From NCBI GenBank assembly GCA_902623175.1, contig CACNSR010000016.1:1-60352 (forward strand): DNA of 60,352 bases, written 5' to 3'. The notes below the pieces were generated by a model that worked only from the letters and a program-made list of their open reading frames with translations, ran no database searches and was not told the origin of the DNA. A program made the translations under genes and the position numbers. Of this stretch, positions 1-7,570 are shown one piece after another. This DNA is from Halieaceae bacterium. Lineage in GTDB: Bacteria > Pseudomonadota > Gammaproteobacteria > Pseudomonadales > Halieaceae. How positions within the stretch are numbered: position 1 is the stretch's first letter; each line of letters opens with the position of its first letter.

Positions 1-99
1 CGTAGTAATTTACCCACCAGATGATTGCGTCAGGGCAACTGTTATCCGCTTTAACATTACTGTCTAAATTAAAAGCGTTCTGCGCTGGGAGATAATAGG

Positions 100-675
100 T
101 TGGGCGATGTGCTACTCCTTTTGTTTAGTGCGGTATTGGTAAACAATTTTGTCTTAGCCGAGTCTCTGGGGCTATGCCCACTAATGAGTGGCACCAAAAA
201 AATAGAGTCCGCAATAAGCATGGCACTTTCGACCACGATCGTGCTAACACTTGCTACAGTCTTCAACCATCTGACCTATCATTATATTCTGATCCCGCTT
301 GACCTAGCCTACCTGAGAACAACCAGCTTCATGCTGGTGATACTTGCAGTGTTAGTATTCGTGGACGTTGTGGCTCGCATGATCTACCAGCACCTTAGCC
401 AACTCTTCAGCGCCTACCTGCCACTGATCATCACCAATTCGTCGATACTGGGGTTGGCGCTAATTAATATCGAGCGGGGCCATACTTTTTTTGCATCACT
501 TTTTTACGGCCTAGGCGCGTCCCTTGGGTTTTCACTAGTGGTTGTGCTGTTCGCAGCCTTACGCGAGCGCGTAGCGGCCACCAATGTACCGAAGCCGTTT
601 CGCGGCGCAGCCATTAATATGATCATGGCGGGTTTGGCCTCCCTTGCCTTTTCTGGCTTTACCGGACTCATATAA
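100..675 (+). CDS. rnfA: RnfA/RsxA-like electron transport subunit lacking one Fe-S cysteine
   Basis: Integral membrane subunit of the Rnf/Rsx family (NqrE relative), 191 aa against about 193 in E. coli. A TTG start is chosen: GGGAG lies 8 bases upstream and the N-terminus (LLLLFSAVLVNNFVL) aligns with E. coli RsxA from residue 1. The first cysteine motif GLCP is present (Cys26). In the family, RnfA and RnfE each supply two cysteines to an intramembrane [2Fe-2S] cluster. The second RnfA motif, normally TTNC, here reads ITNS with Ser114 in the cysteine position. The C-terminal family pattern LRERV...PFRGAAI...GLASLAFSGFTGL is intact, so the frame looks maintained. First gene of a reduced rnfADGE cluster. 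Identity is firm; redox function is doubtful. Confidence 0.9.
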   Translation: MGDVLLLLFSAVLVNNFVLAESLGLCPLMSGTKKIESAISMALSTTIVLTLATVFNHLTYHYILIPLDLAYLRTTSFMLVILAVLVFVDVVARMIYQHLSQLFSAYLPLIITNSSILGLALINIERGHTFFASLFYGLGASLGFSLVVVLFAALRERVAATNVPKPFRGAAINMIMAGLASLAFSGFTGLI

Positions 676-816
676 TGCTTATGTTTATTAGTCACGAGCA
701 GCCGTGGCAGCAAGTAAGGGAGTGCTGAAGCTTGGCGCGACCCTTGAGGCACTGTAATTTTTTTCCCCAAGGTGCAGGTTATCGAGGCCCTGCGTGGGCA
801 ATGGACAGCAGGCGCA
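676..816 (+). other. rnfA-rnfD junction where rnfB and rnfC are missing
   Basis: In gammaproteobacterial rnf operons, rnfB (ferredoxin-like) and rnfC (NADH-oxidising) sit between rnfA and rnfD. Here only about 140 bases separate them. One frame at about 694-753 encodes a short Ala/Leu-rich stretch after a stop (SRAAVAASKGVLKLGATLEAL, then TAA) that resembles the helical Ala-rich tail of RnfC proteins. It could be the last remnant of a deleted rnfC, but it is too short to prove. Confidence 0.5.
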
Positions 817-1824
817 ATGTCTTTCTTTAAACTAAGCCTTTTCGAGATCGCACGTAAACTTCGACTATCTCCAGTGCAACGAGATGTCCTGCTGGCGGCA
901 TTGCCAGGCACGATAGTAATGACCGGATATTTCGGACCTGGAACACTCGTAAACATATTGCTGGGTGGCCTAGTTGCCTTGGCATGTGGATATGCCGTAG
1001 CTGCGTTAAGGGCCCGCGATGCCATAGCAGCGTCGCGCGATCTTAGCGCGCTGATTACATCGACTTTACTCTGCATCGCGCTTCCACCTTACGCGCCTTG
1101 GTGGCTGATCTTGCTTGGCGTATTGAGCTCCGAATTGCTAGGCAAGCAGGTGTTTGGAGGTCAGGGTTATCACCCTTTCAATCCAGCGATGGTTGGTTAC
1201 GCCATATTACTGATTTCGTTTCCTGCTCAAATGAGCGCGTGGCCCTCTCCAAGGGGGCTAGCAGAAGTGCCAAGTTTCGCCGATACCATCCGCCACTTAA
1301 TAGCACCGGGAACCATCGACGCCGTTACCGCTGCCACCCCATTAGACCTCCTGCGGCAAAACACTGGGCTTCTTTTTGAAGAATTACTACTTCAGAGCCC
1401 AGAGCTGACACGCTGGGCCGGCGTAGGCTGGTTTGAGGTAAATTTAGCTTTCCTTCTTGGTGGTCTATTCCTGTTACGCCGACAAATTTTTAGTTGGCAC
1501 GCTCCGATCGCTATGCTCGCTGCTATCACTCTCTGCGCACTCATCGGATATGACGCCGGGAGCTCAGCGAGCGGTGGCAGCGTTATATTCCACCTGTTTA
1601 GCGGCGCCACTATGTTCGCCGCCTTCTTCATTATCACAGACCCCTTCTGCTGCGCTAAATCAAAAAAGGGCAAAATCATTTTTGGGTCGTTAATTGGCTT
1701 TCTGGTTTACTTAATCCGAGTATCGGGCGATTACCCAGATGCTTTCGCTTTCGCTGTGCTTATAGTGAATTTCTGTACTCCGTTCATCGACTATTGCACC
1801 AAACCAAAAGCAGTCAACACCTAG
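817..1824 (+). CDS. rnfD: RnfD/RsxD-like flavin-carrying membrane subunit
   Basis: Membrane subunit of the Rnf complex (NqrB relative), 335 aa. The ATG at 817 is preferred over an upstream in-frame GTG at 772, because MSFFKLSLFEIARKLRLSP then aligns with the E. coli N-terminus. Family hallmarks are present: LLAALPG near the N-terminus, PFNPAMVGYAILLISFP, and the flavinylation motif SGAT, with Thr265 the expected covalent FMN acceptor, followed by FIITDP. The stop falls 11 bases before rnfG. In a normal complex RnfD passes electrons between RnfG and the membrane core. The protein looks full length, yet its usual partners RnfB and RnfC are not encoded nearby. Confidence 0.92.
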   Translation: MSFFKLSLFEIARKLRLSPVQRDVLLAALPGTIVMTGYFGPGTLVNILLGGLVALACGYAVAALRARDAIAASRDLSALITSTLLCIALPPYAPWWLILLGVLSSELLGKQVFGGQGYHPFNPAMVGYAILLISFPAQMSAWPSPRGLAEVPSFADTIRHLIAPGTIDAVTAATPLDLLRQNTGLLFEELLLQSPELTRWAGVGWFEVNLAFLLGGLFLLRRQIFSWHAPIAMLAAITLCALIGYDAGSSASGGSVIFHLFSGATMFAAFFIITDPFCCAKSKKGKIIFGSLIGFLVYLIRVSGDYPDAFAFAVLIVNFCTPFIDYCTKPKAVNT

Positions 1825-1835
1825 GGCAGGGAATC

Positions 1836-2471
1836 ATGAAATGGGGCGTATCTATTGCAGTGAACTTCGCAGGCCTTACTGTTGCCGCTGCGATCACTTC
1901 AATTGCGGTCAGTTGGGTCTACTGCAGCACAAAGGCCCAAATTGAATATCAGGTGCGTCGTGAGCAAGCGAACAAAATTTTTGAACTGTTCCCAGAGTAC
2001 GAACATGATAATAGAGTCATCGACGATACCTTCGTAGTGGAATCTGAGACCTCCTTGCTGCGGACCAGAGAAGCGGGGGAGGGCTATCGTGTCAGAAAAA
2101 CCGGGGCTGTAGTGGGTGTAATTCTCCCTGCGACAGCTCGCGATGGTTATAGCGGCGATATTCGAACACTCGTCGGCATTCGCCTAGACGGCTCCATATC
2201 GGGCGTCCGAGTGGTATCCCATCATGAAACACTAGGACTTGGTGATCTGGTCGATTTACGCAGATCAGACTGGGTAAGGGGCTTCGACAATCGCAGTCTC
2301 ACTGACCCACCCCCGATCGGATGGAATGTCAAAAAAAATGGCGGCGTATTTGACCAATTTACTGGCGCTACGATCACACCCCGCGCTGTTATTCACGCCA
2401 CCCGCCGAGCGCTCGAATACGCTAATCTCCACAAGGTGTCTCTTTTCGAATTAGAGTCAGACTCCCCATGA
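1836..2471 (+). CDS. rnfG: RnfG/RsxG-like FMN-binding periplasmic subunit
   Basis: Single-pass membrane protein with an extracytoplasmic FMN-binding domain, 211 aa. The ATG at 1836 is chosen; it follows a GGGCAGGGA Shine-Dalgarno-like run and places a transmembrane helix at about residues 6-26. The FMN-binding core shows VVSHHETLGLGD and the flavinylation motif TGAT with Thr179 as expected acceptor, followed by ITPRAVIHA. Covalent FMN attachment would need an ApbE transferase encoded elsewhere. The stop overlaps the rnfE start (ATGA), so the two are translationally coupled. Its best-conserved elements are intact, unlike the Fe-S ligands of RnfA and RnfE. Confidence 0.92.
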   Translation: MKWGVSIAVNFAGLTVAAAITSIAVSWVYCSTKAQIEYQVRREQANKIFELFPEYEHDNRVIDDTFVVESETSLLRTREAGEGYRVRKTGAVVGVILPATARDGYSGDIRTLVGIRLDGSISGVRVVSHHETLGLGDLVDLRRSDWVRGFDNRSLTDPPPIGWNVKKNGGVFDQFTGATITPRAVIHATRRALEYANLHKVSLFELESDSP

Positions 2472-3127
2472 GCAACGCACCCCTGACGAGGCTAATTTTT
2501 GATTCTCTGTGGAAAAATAATCCCGCTCTGGTGCAATTGCTCGGACTGTGTCCATTACTCGCTGTGAGCACGTCTACTGTAAACGCCCTGAGTCTCGCCT
2601 CCGCAACGCTCTTCGTTCTATTGGTATCGAATGCTTCCATCTTATTAATCCGTAATGTGATACCGGACACTATTCGATTGCCTATTACTATAATGCTCAT
2701 TTCTGCCGCTGTGTCCGTAACAGAATTGCTCATGCAGGCACACCGCTACCAGCTATATAAAACCCTGGGGATTTTTTTACCGTTGATTACTGTCAATGGC
2801 GTCATTCTCATTCAGGCCGATGCAGTAGCTCGTAAAAAAGCTCCGCTCGCTGCGCTATATCACGGTCTCATAATAGGCGTCGGCTTCGGTGCCGTCTTGG
2901 TGCTATTGGGAGCTATCCGTGAGCTACTAGGCACTGGCGCACTCTTCACAGACATGCATCTATTGTTTGGCGCCGGAACAGAAACTTGGCGGTGGCAGGT
3001 CTTAAAGGTGGATTATCCCTTGTTGGTAGCGACCCTGCCACCCGGAGCCTTTTTGGTAACCGGATGCCTAATTGCCCTTAAGAATCAGATCGATACTAAT
3101 ATTGAGCGGCGGTCTAAACTAGGCTGA
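2468..3127 (+). CDS. rnfE: RnfE/RsxE-like electron transport subunit lacking one Fe-S cysteine
   Basis: Integral membrane subunit of the Rnf family (NqrD relative), 219 aa. The N-terminus LWKNNPALVQLLGLCPLLAV matches the family and holds Cys28. The second motif, normally LIVTNC, reads LITVNG with Gly111 in place of the cysteine. This is the same position that is changed in RnfA. Later family features are kept (LGAIRELLGTGALF, LPPGAFLVTG). It starts by ATGA overlap with rnfG and is the last gene of the cluster; no rnfH or nth follows, and the next gene is on the opposite strand. A glycine cannot ligate iron, so the standard [2Fe-2S] cluster is unlikely unless other residues substitute. Confidence 0.92.
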   Translation: MSNAPLTRLIFDSLWKNNPALVQLLGLCPLLAVSTSTVNALSLASATLFVLLVSNASILLIRNVIPDTIRLPITIMLISAAVSVTELLMQAHRYQLYKTLGIFLPLITVNGVILIQADAVARKKAPLAALYHGLIIGVGFGAVLVLLGAIRELLGTGALFTDMHLLFGAGTETWRWQVLKVDYPLLVATLPPGAFLVTGCLIALKNQIDTNIERRSKLG

Positions 3128-3196
3128 TGCGTTTGGTGCTAATTGCAAGACGGTCCGAATAATGGATACGGTGCCGTTTTTTCGGTCTGTCCACCT

Positions 3197-3607
3197 TTAG
3201 TCGGGTAACAACCCATCGCCGGCCACAAGGGTACCCAGAATATCTTCTACGGCAGCTATATCAAGGCCATCGTCTTCAACATCACAGGTATAAGTGCAGT
3301 ACAGTAAAGCGGCTCCGCGGCCGAGATACCATTCATTAAGCACTGACCCCTCAGCTATGGACTGGCCCGTGACACCCGAAAATGCGCCCATTTTTACTGC
3401 ACTCCACGCTCTTACCTCGGGTGATTCTTTATTCGCGATCTCGACTATTTTCGATCCATCGGTGTCGCCCGACTCACCAACTAGAGCGGTAATCGCCAGC
3501 TCTCCAATTCCATCCTGATCTGTGATGAGCACAATGCCGTCTTCCTGCTCCGCTGACCACTCGGAGGGCAACATCAGGCACCAGTAATCTGTCTCAACGA
3601 TGTTCAT
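3197..3607 (-). CDS. small acidic protein of unknown function
   Basis: 136 aa, not recognised. The ATG at 3607 is preferred over an in-frame GTG at 3616 because AAGGAAG lies at proper spacing before the ATG and nearly touches the GTG. The protein is acidic, with no signal peptide or transmembrane helix. The pattern (NIVETDYWCLMLPSEWSAEQ, then ELAITAL) suggests a compact beta-rich cytosolic fold. It faces rnfE tail to tail and lies 105 bases beyond rimI, so it could be last in that operon. Real-gene status rests on start context and length. Confidence 0.6.
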   Translation of the reverse strand: MNIVETDYWCLMLPSEWSAEQEDGIVLITDQDGIGELAITALVGESGDTDGSKIVEIANKESPEVRAWSAVKMGAFSGVTGQSIAEGSVLNEWYLGRGAALLYCTYTCDVEDDGLDIAAVEDILGTLVAGDGLLPD

Positions 3608-3712
3608 GGGTTGCACTTCCTTTAAAGGCTGTAAGGTTTTGGTTTGCCATTCTTAAAAAGCAAGCAGCAGGTCGTTTGGAGATCTTGTCAGTCTTTTTGC
3701 TCTCGTCCCGTT

Positions 3713-4168
3713 CTAGCCGTTATTGAGTCGTAGAGACATGAGTATGGCGTCCTCGCGGCTTTTGGCGGTGGGATAGTAAGCTGGTCGCATGCCCGTGGTA
3801 AGGAAACCTAGCGACTGATATAGCGCCCGGGCTGGCAAATTAGATGTCCGCACCTCGAGTTCAACAGTGCTAGCCTCAGTAAGCTCGTTCAACGAAGCCC
3901 ATAGTAATTTGCGACCAAAACCCTGGCGCCTCTCCGAGGCCAGCACGCGCAAATCAATCAGTTCTGCTCGCTCTGCTATGCACTGATACCAAATCGCGGC
4001 GACCGGCTGCTCGCCTTTGATCAGACACCAAGCTTGGCAGTGAGGTTGCATCAGCAAGCCCTGCAAAAAACCATATGGGGGTCCGTCTGTATCTTCGTAG
4101 AGTGGCCTTAAGGGCGCGGCGATTGCAGAATCGTCCAACATCCGCAGTGATATCACGAAATCAGTCAC
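3713..4168 (-). CDS. rimI: RimI, ribosomal protein S18-alanine N-acetyltransferase
   Basis: GNAT-family acetyltransferase, 151 aa, that acetylates the N-terminal alanine of ribosomal protein S18 in the cytosol. The acetyl-CoA loop RRQGFG is at residues 80-85, followed by ELEVRTSNLPARALYQSLGF, the typical RimI C-terminal core, and YYP...REDAILMSL. It starts at a GTG inside the end of the upstream psi-like gene (8-base overlap), which matches the holD-rimI arrangement of other gammaproteobacteria and supports the RimI call over a generic GNAT. Confidence 0.9.
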   Translation of the reverse strand: MTDFVISLRMLDDSAIAAPLRPLYEDTDGPPYGFLQGLLMQPHCQAWCLIKGEQPVAAIWYQCIAERAELIDLRVLASERRQGFGRKLLWASLNELTEASTVELEVRTSNLPARALYQSLGFLTTGMRPAYYPTAKSREDAILMSLRLNNG

Positions 4169-4943
4169 CAGCGCGCAGTGGCTTCAATATGGACCACGCA
4201 TCCTGCTTACGGGAGCCGTCCCGCAGCATATCGAGACTTGACGGAATCTGATGAATCGACAGATCAGAGGCAGGTAGTGTCTCACAATCACCAAGCTGCA
4301 CGACGTGCCGCGTCGCGTGATCGCCTATCAGCCTCTGCAGGAAGCCCGAGAGCATCTCCTCAAGCCCCCCTGCCGCCTTAATGTGAGGCCTCTGAGGAGG
4401 TGGCCAATCAAACTGCTGATGCGCACAGCGCACTGACGCGCCCCGGATAGCGCGGGCCATTGCGGCAATCAAGTGTAACTGCTCTTGTCTCAGGAGCTGA
4501 TCTTCAAGTACCTCGATCCACAACACATCGTCGCTGGTGACCAGCAATAGGGAGACGGGCGTATCAGATTTCACACCACACTCAGCATCTGCAGGCGGCT
4601 CACTGCGACCAGTGGCTGCGTAGCCCGTTTCTTCAGCGGATGCAAGGGATATAGCGCCTGCCTCCTCAGTCGGGGCGGTTTCACCTGCATCGCCACGCAA
4701 CATTTCACGCAGCTGTGCGGCCTGCATTTCATCGCCGGCGTTCGATGCCGCGGGGGTATTTGTAGACGTCACACCACTAAAGCCAGTCGGCACCTCAAGT
4801 CGTTGAGCCGGTTTGGCGGCGATGGGGTCAAACCGACTGACCAACGGCGTGATACCGAGGTGACTGAGGAACGTTCGGCGGGCGCACTCCGCCTCCCACA
4901 GCGCGTCTTGGGTAGCCACTGGATTCGGTTCTGACTCAGCCAT
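4161..4943 (-). CDS. holD: probable DNA polymerase III psi subunit, pseudomonad type
   Basis: 260 aa, weakly conserved. The N-terminus (ECARRTFLSHLGITPLVSRF, residues 19-38) resembles the E. coli HolD start (RRDWQLQQLGIT), the part that binds chi. The C-terminal third (LLLVTSDDVLWIEVLEDQLL, later LPASDLSIHQIPSSLDMLRD) resembles the psi globular domain with its LxxLRxxxxxR-like end. Residues about 40-125 are a low-complexity Ala/Glu/Pro linker. Psi bridges the clamp loader and chi-SSB. Position directly before and overlapping rimI is the strongest support, as in E. coli and Pseudomonas. If wrong, it is simply an unknown rimI-linked protein. Confidence 0.65.
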   Translation of the reverse strand: MAESEPNPVATQDALWEAECARRTFLSHLGITPLVSRFDPIAAKPAQRLEVPTGFSGVTSTNTPAASNAGDEMQAAQLREMLRGDAGETAPTEEAGAISLASAEETGYAATGRSEPPADAECGVKSDTPVSLLLVTSDDVLWIEVLEDQLLRQEQLHLIAAMARAIRGASVRCAHQQFDWPPPQRPHIKAAGGLEEMLSGFLQRLIGDHATRHVVQLGDCETLPASDLSIHQIPSSLDMLRDGSRKQDAWSILKPLRAGD

Positions 4944-4970
4944 CGGAGCAGTATCTCATGGCTTTAACGC

Positions 4971-5828
4971 CTACCCGAACCATCTCCAGCCCCAGTGGTT
5001 AAAAAACCGCGAGGCTCCGCCAATGAACCACAGGATATGCCTGAAGCCCTTTCGCGACGCACCACCACCATGGTGCACAATTCGGATATCCCGGTGCTCC
5101 ATCACAGCACCCTGCGCAGCCAGCTTGAGTGACAGGTCATAGTCCTCGAAATACAGGAAGAAAGACTCGTCAAACCCCCCGACGTCCTCAAACAAAGCGC
5201 GTCTCACCCACATACAACAACCGGAGGCCAGCATAATGGGCCTCAACGCCGTCTCATTCGGCAAGTCTCGCATCTCGTAACGCGCCAATGCGCCACCCCA
5301 TCGAGTTTTTACCCAATTTGGTGCCAAAGACCGCAATCCAAGCACCCAAACAGAGGGATAGGCCTTGGCTAACAAGTCTGGCTCACCGGACGGACTGAAT
5401 CCCTGGGGTGCCAGTAGCGCGATGTCGTGCTGCTTCTTCAAAGTATCCAGCGCCAACTTGAGCGCGTCCGGGGCCAGCTCCACGTCGGGATTCAAAATGA
5501 GATGAAATTGACCCTCAACCTCGGTTATCGCGAGGTTGTGGCCTGCCCCATAACCCCGATTGGTGTCGGGCGTCAGTAGACTGATTTGCAGGTTATTTTC
5601 ACTATCGGTTTCAGCGCCATAAGCCTCAAAAAAATTTTTGCAACGGGCGGCATAGTCAGCATCGCAACTGTGATCCACACAGATCACTTCGACACAGCTC
5701 AGCTCAGCCTCAACGGCTGCGCGACTGATCGAGTCCAACAGCGCCTGAAGTTGGTCAAGCGGGCTGAAATGCAGTACCAGACTGACCGCCAGATCAGGCG
5801 AGTATTCCTGTCTAATGTGGCTCAGCAT
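4971..5828 (-). CDS. family 2 glycosyltransferase, rhamnosyltransferase-like
   Basis: 285 aa cytosolic or membrane-associated GT-A fold enzyme that would transfer a sugar to a cell-surface polysaccharide or lipid acceptor. It shows the N-terminal VSLVLHFSPLDQLQALLDSI, ICVDHSCDAD, the GYGAGHNLAI nucleotide-sugar region, the acidic LILNPDVELAPDAL metal-binding segment, CCMWVRRALFEDVGGFDESFF, and the LYFEDYDLSLKL catalytic acidic motif typical of WbbL-like enzymes. The C-terminus ends soon after an aromatic segment. It lies 27 bases before the psi-like gene. No other polysaccharide genes are adjacent, so the acceptor cannot be predicted. Confidence 0.85.
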   Translation of the reverse strand: MLSHIRQEYSPDLAVSLVLHFSPLDQLQALLDSISRAAVEAELSCVEVICVDHSCDADYAARCKNFFEAYGAETDSENNLQISLLTPDTNRGYGAGHNLAITEVEGQFHLILNPDVELAPDALKLALDTLKKQHDIALLAPQGFSPSGEPDLLAKAYPSVWVLGLRSLAPNWVKTRWGGALARYEMRDLPNETALRPIMLASGCCMWVRRALFEDVGGFDESFFLYFEDYDLSLKLAAQGAVMEHRDIRIVHHGGGASRKGFRHILWFIGGASRFFNHWGWRWFG

Positions 5829-5937
5829 TCGGGCGGAATACCAACGTGTTAAGGCAGTGAATATCCAGGTCTGCTAGCGTCAACCGATGAGCCCCGCACT
5901 CGCCGACAGCCCGATGCGCGGGGATCATTATCTTTCA

Positions 5938-6420
5938 TTAGAGTAGCGCCATCATGGTCTCAGCAGAACTGACATCTACGCCTGGCCCATCTTCGACATT
6001 AAGGTGGACGATGTTGCCATCTTCTGCGATCAGAGCATAACGCTGACTACGCATCGCCATACCGAATCCGGAGGCGTCCATTTCCAGCCCGAGTAGTTGT
6101 GTAAATTCACCATTGCCGTCGGCCAACATAACAATTGAGTCATTTGATTTCTGCGCTTCGCCCCAAGCATGCATAACAAATGCATCATTCACTGACAGGC
6201 AAATGATGCCGTCGACACCCATTTCCTTGATTTTGTCCGCATTAGCGACATACCCAGGCAAATGCGTCATCGAGCATCCGGGCGTGAAAGCTCCGGGAAC
6301 AGCAAACATCAGAATTTTATTGTTATTAAAGAGGTCCGCAGTCGACACTGGCGCGGGACCCTCGTTACCCATTACTGACAGGGTGCAGTTTGGAATGCAA
6401 TCTCCTACGGCGATAGTCAT
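5938..6420 (-). CDS. peroxiredoxin, Prx5 type
   Basis: 160 aa thiol peroxidase that reduces H2O2 and organic hydroperoxides in the cytosol. The catalytic signature PGAFTPGC is at residues 42-49, with peroxidatic Cys49 and the supporting Thr46. A second cysteine, Cys74 in GIICLSVND, lies in the Prx5 core. Arg in AMRSQRYALIAEDG is the usual active-site arginine. Length is standard for the stand-alone form without a fused glutaredoxin. GGAG sits 8-9 bases before the ATG. It is transcribed from the border of a decayed transposase. Confidence 0.92.
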   Translation of the reverse strand: MTIAVGDCIPNCTLSVMGNEGPAPVSTADLFNNNKILMFAVPGAFTPGCSMTHLPGYVANADKIKEMGVDGIICLSVNDAFVMHAWGEAQKSNDSIVMLADGNGEFTQLLGLEMDASGFGMAMRSQRYALIAEDGNIVHLNVEDGPGVDVSSAETMMALL

Positions 6421-6612
6421 GATCTGGCTCCATCTTTTCGAATTAACGATTCGTTACTTTTGTCCACGTCGGCTGCCGCCCGCCAATTCGGGTCAGCAAT
6501 GCCGAGGGTTGAGGCAAGAGCTTTCAGATAATACCTTATGTGGCCCGATTGTCGGTTGTATAAATATCTTTTTCGCGCTTTTAATTTTGGGGTTTCGCCC
6601 TCAAGCGGTAAG

Positions 6613-7325
6613 TCAGGCCTCCATATCTTGATGTTGCAGCCAATCCATCGACATATATGTGCGGGTTACCCAATGCGTGCTAACGACCTGCCGTAGCGGT
6701 ACGCCGAACAGCATAACCGCGAACTTACCATCCGGGAACGCACCGACAACCCGAGTGCGGCGACGGATCGCCAGCATAATTAGCTCCATAAGATTGTGAG
6801 TTCTCAGCTTTATAGGCGGGTAACGGATGAGCCAAATACTCCTGCGTTTGATCAGGCTTCAATTATACGAGTTCAGCTGCCTTGCCCGAACGCATGCGCC
6901 ATGGCTCTTCGATGACCTTAGTCACTTTCTCCTAAGCAGCCGCGCGACTCTCCTATGCGAGGATGGCTTTGCCCCTAGCCGCCACTGTGCGAGTCTGGTT
7001 GCGCGGAACGTAGATGAACACGTGTGGTGGAAGTGGCCCGTGCAGCGTTGTGGGTTTCAATTTTAATTTTAACAAGCGGCGAAGCATGTGCTTTTATAAC
7101 GAGAAACGGCTACTCAGTGGGTAGGAAGTCGGACCTTGTAGGTCTTCGTATGAAACTTGCGGTCCTAATGCCCGGCGCGAGGATTCATATCGTCTGGTGA
7201 TCGTTCATAACGCCGAACGCCCCACACCGCTTCAGACTTAGCATCCAGCCTGGCATTCAGGATCTCGTCTACCGATCGGCGAAGCAGCCCACTCAGGCGA
7301 TCCTTTATCCATACTTTGTCAGGGG
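6613..7325 (-). pseudogene. decayed IS256-family transposase
   Basis: Fragments of one transposase lie in order on the minus strand but in shifting frames with stops. At about 7325-7127: DKVWIKDRLSGLLRRSVDEI, then VRRYERSPDD and RAGH, a TAG at about 7168, and DRKFHTKTYKVRL (N-terminal region). At about 7024-6855: HVFIYVPRNQTRTVAA, a stop, ESRAAA, a stop, EKVTKVIEE and RSGKAAELV. At about 6812-6613: KLRTHNLMELIMLAIRRRTR, VVGAFPDGKFAVMLFG and RTYMSMDWL (C-terminal region), ending at a TGA. A full IS256 transposase is about 400 codons; the catalytic middle part is missing. No terminal inverted repeats or target duplication were identified. Confidence 0.8.
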
Positions 7326-7407
7326 GGCGACTTTACCCACTCTCAGGAGTGACCACTTCAAACGAGTTGCACTCGGTCATCGCGGGAACGTCAGGGTAAC
7401 GCATCCG

Positions 7408-7442
7408 AAAAAAAACCCCGGCCGCAGTGTGGACGGGGTTTT
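7408..7442 (-). terminator. rho-independent terminator of the rrn operon
   Basis: On the minus strand an AAAACCCCG arm pairs with CGGGG(TTTT) across a short loop and runs into eight U residues, about 10 bases beyond the 5S gene. It closes the rrn transcript before the transposase relic. Confidence 0.85.
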
Positions 7443-7452
7443 CTTTTATTGA

Positions 7453-7570
7453 AGCCTGGCGATGACCTACTCTCACATGGGGAAACCCCACACTACCATC
7501 GGCGATGCACCGTTTCACTGCTGAGTTCGGAATGGATCAGGTGGTTCCAGTACTCTATTGTCGCCAGACA
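7453..7570 (-). rRNA. rrf: 5S ribosomal RNA
   Basis: Minus-strand sequence begins TGTCTGGCGACAATAGAG and contains ACCACCTGATCCATTCCGAA, the conserved 5S core with CCGAACTCAG, ending ...GGTCATCGCCAGGC. Ends pair as the 5S helix I (TGGCGA with TCGCCA). Boundaries are good to a few bases. Confidence 0.93.

Noticed and set aside
772..816. In-frame GTG extension of rnfD
   Set aside because: Adds 15 residues with no counterpart in the family; the ATG at 817 aligns with known RnfD starts.
3140..3195. Possible terminator after rnfE (ACGGTGCCGTTTTTT)
   Set aside because: The stem is only four pairs with a two-base loop, too short to be a credible intrinsic terminator.
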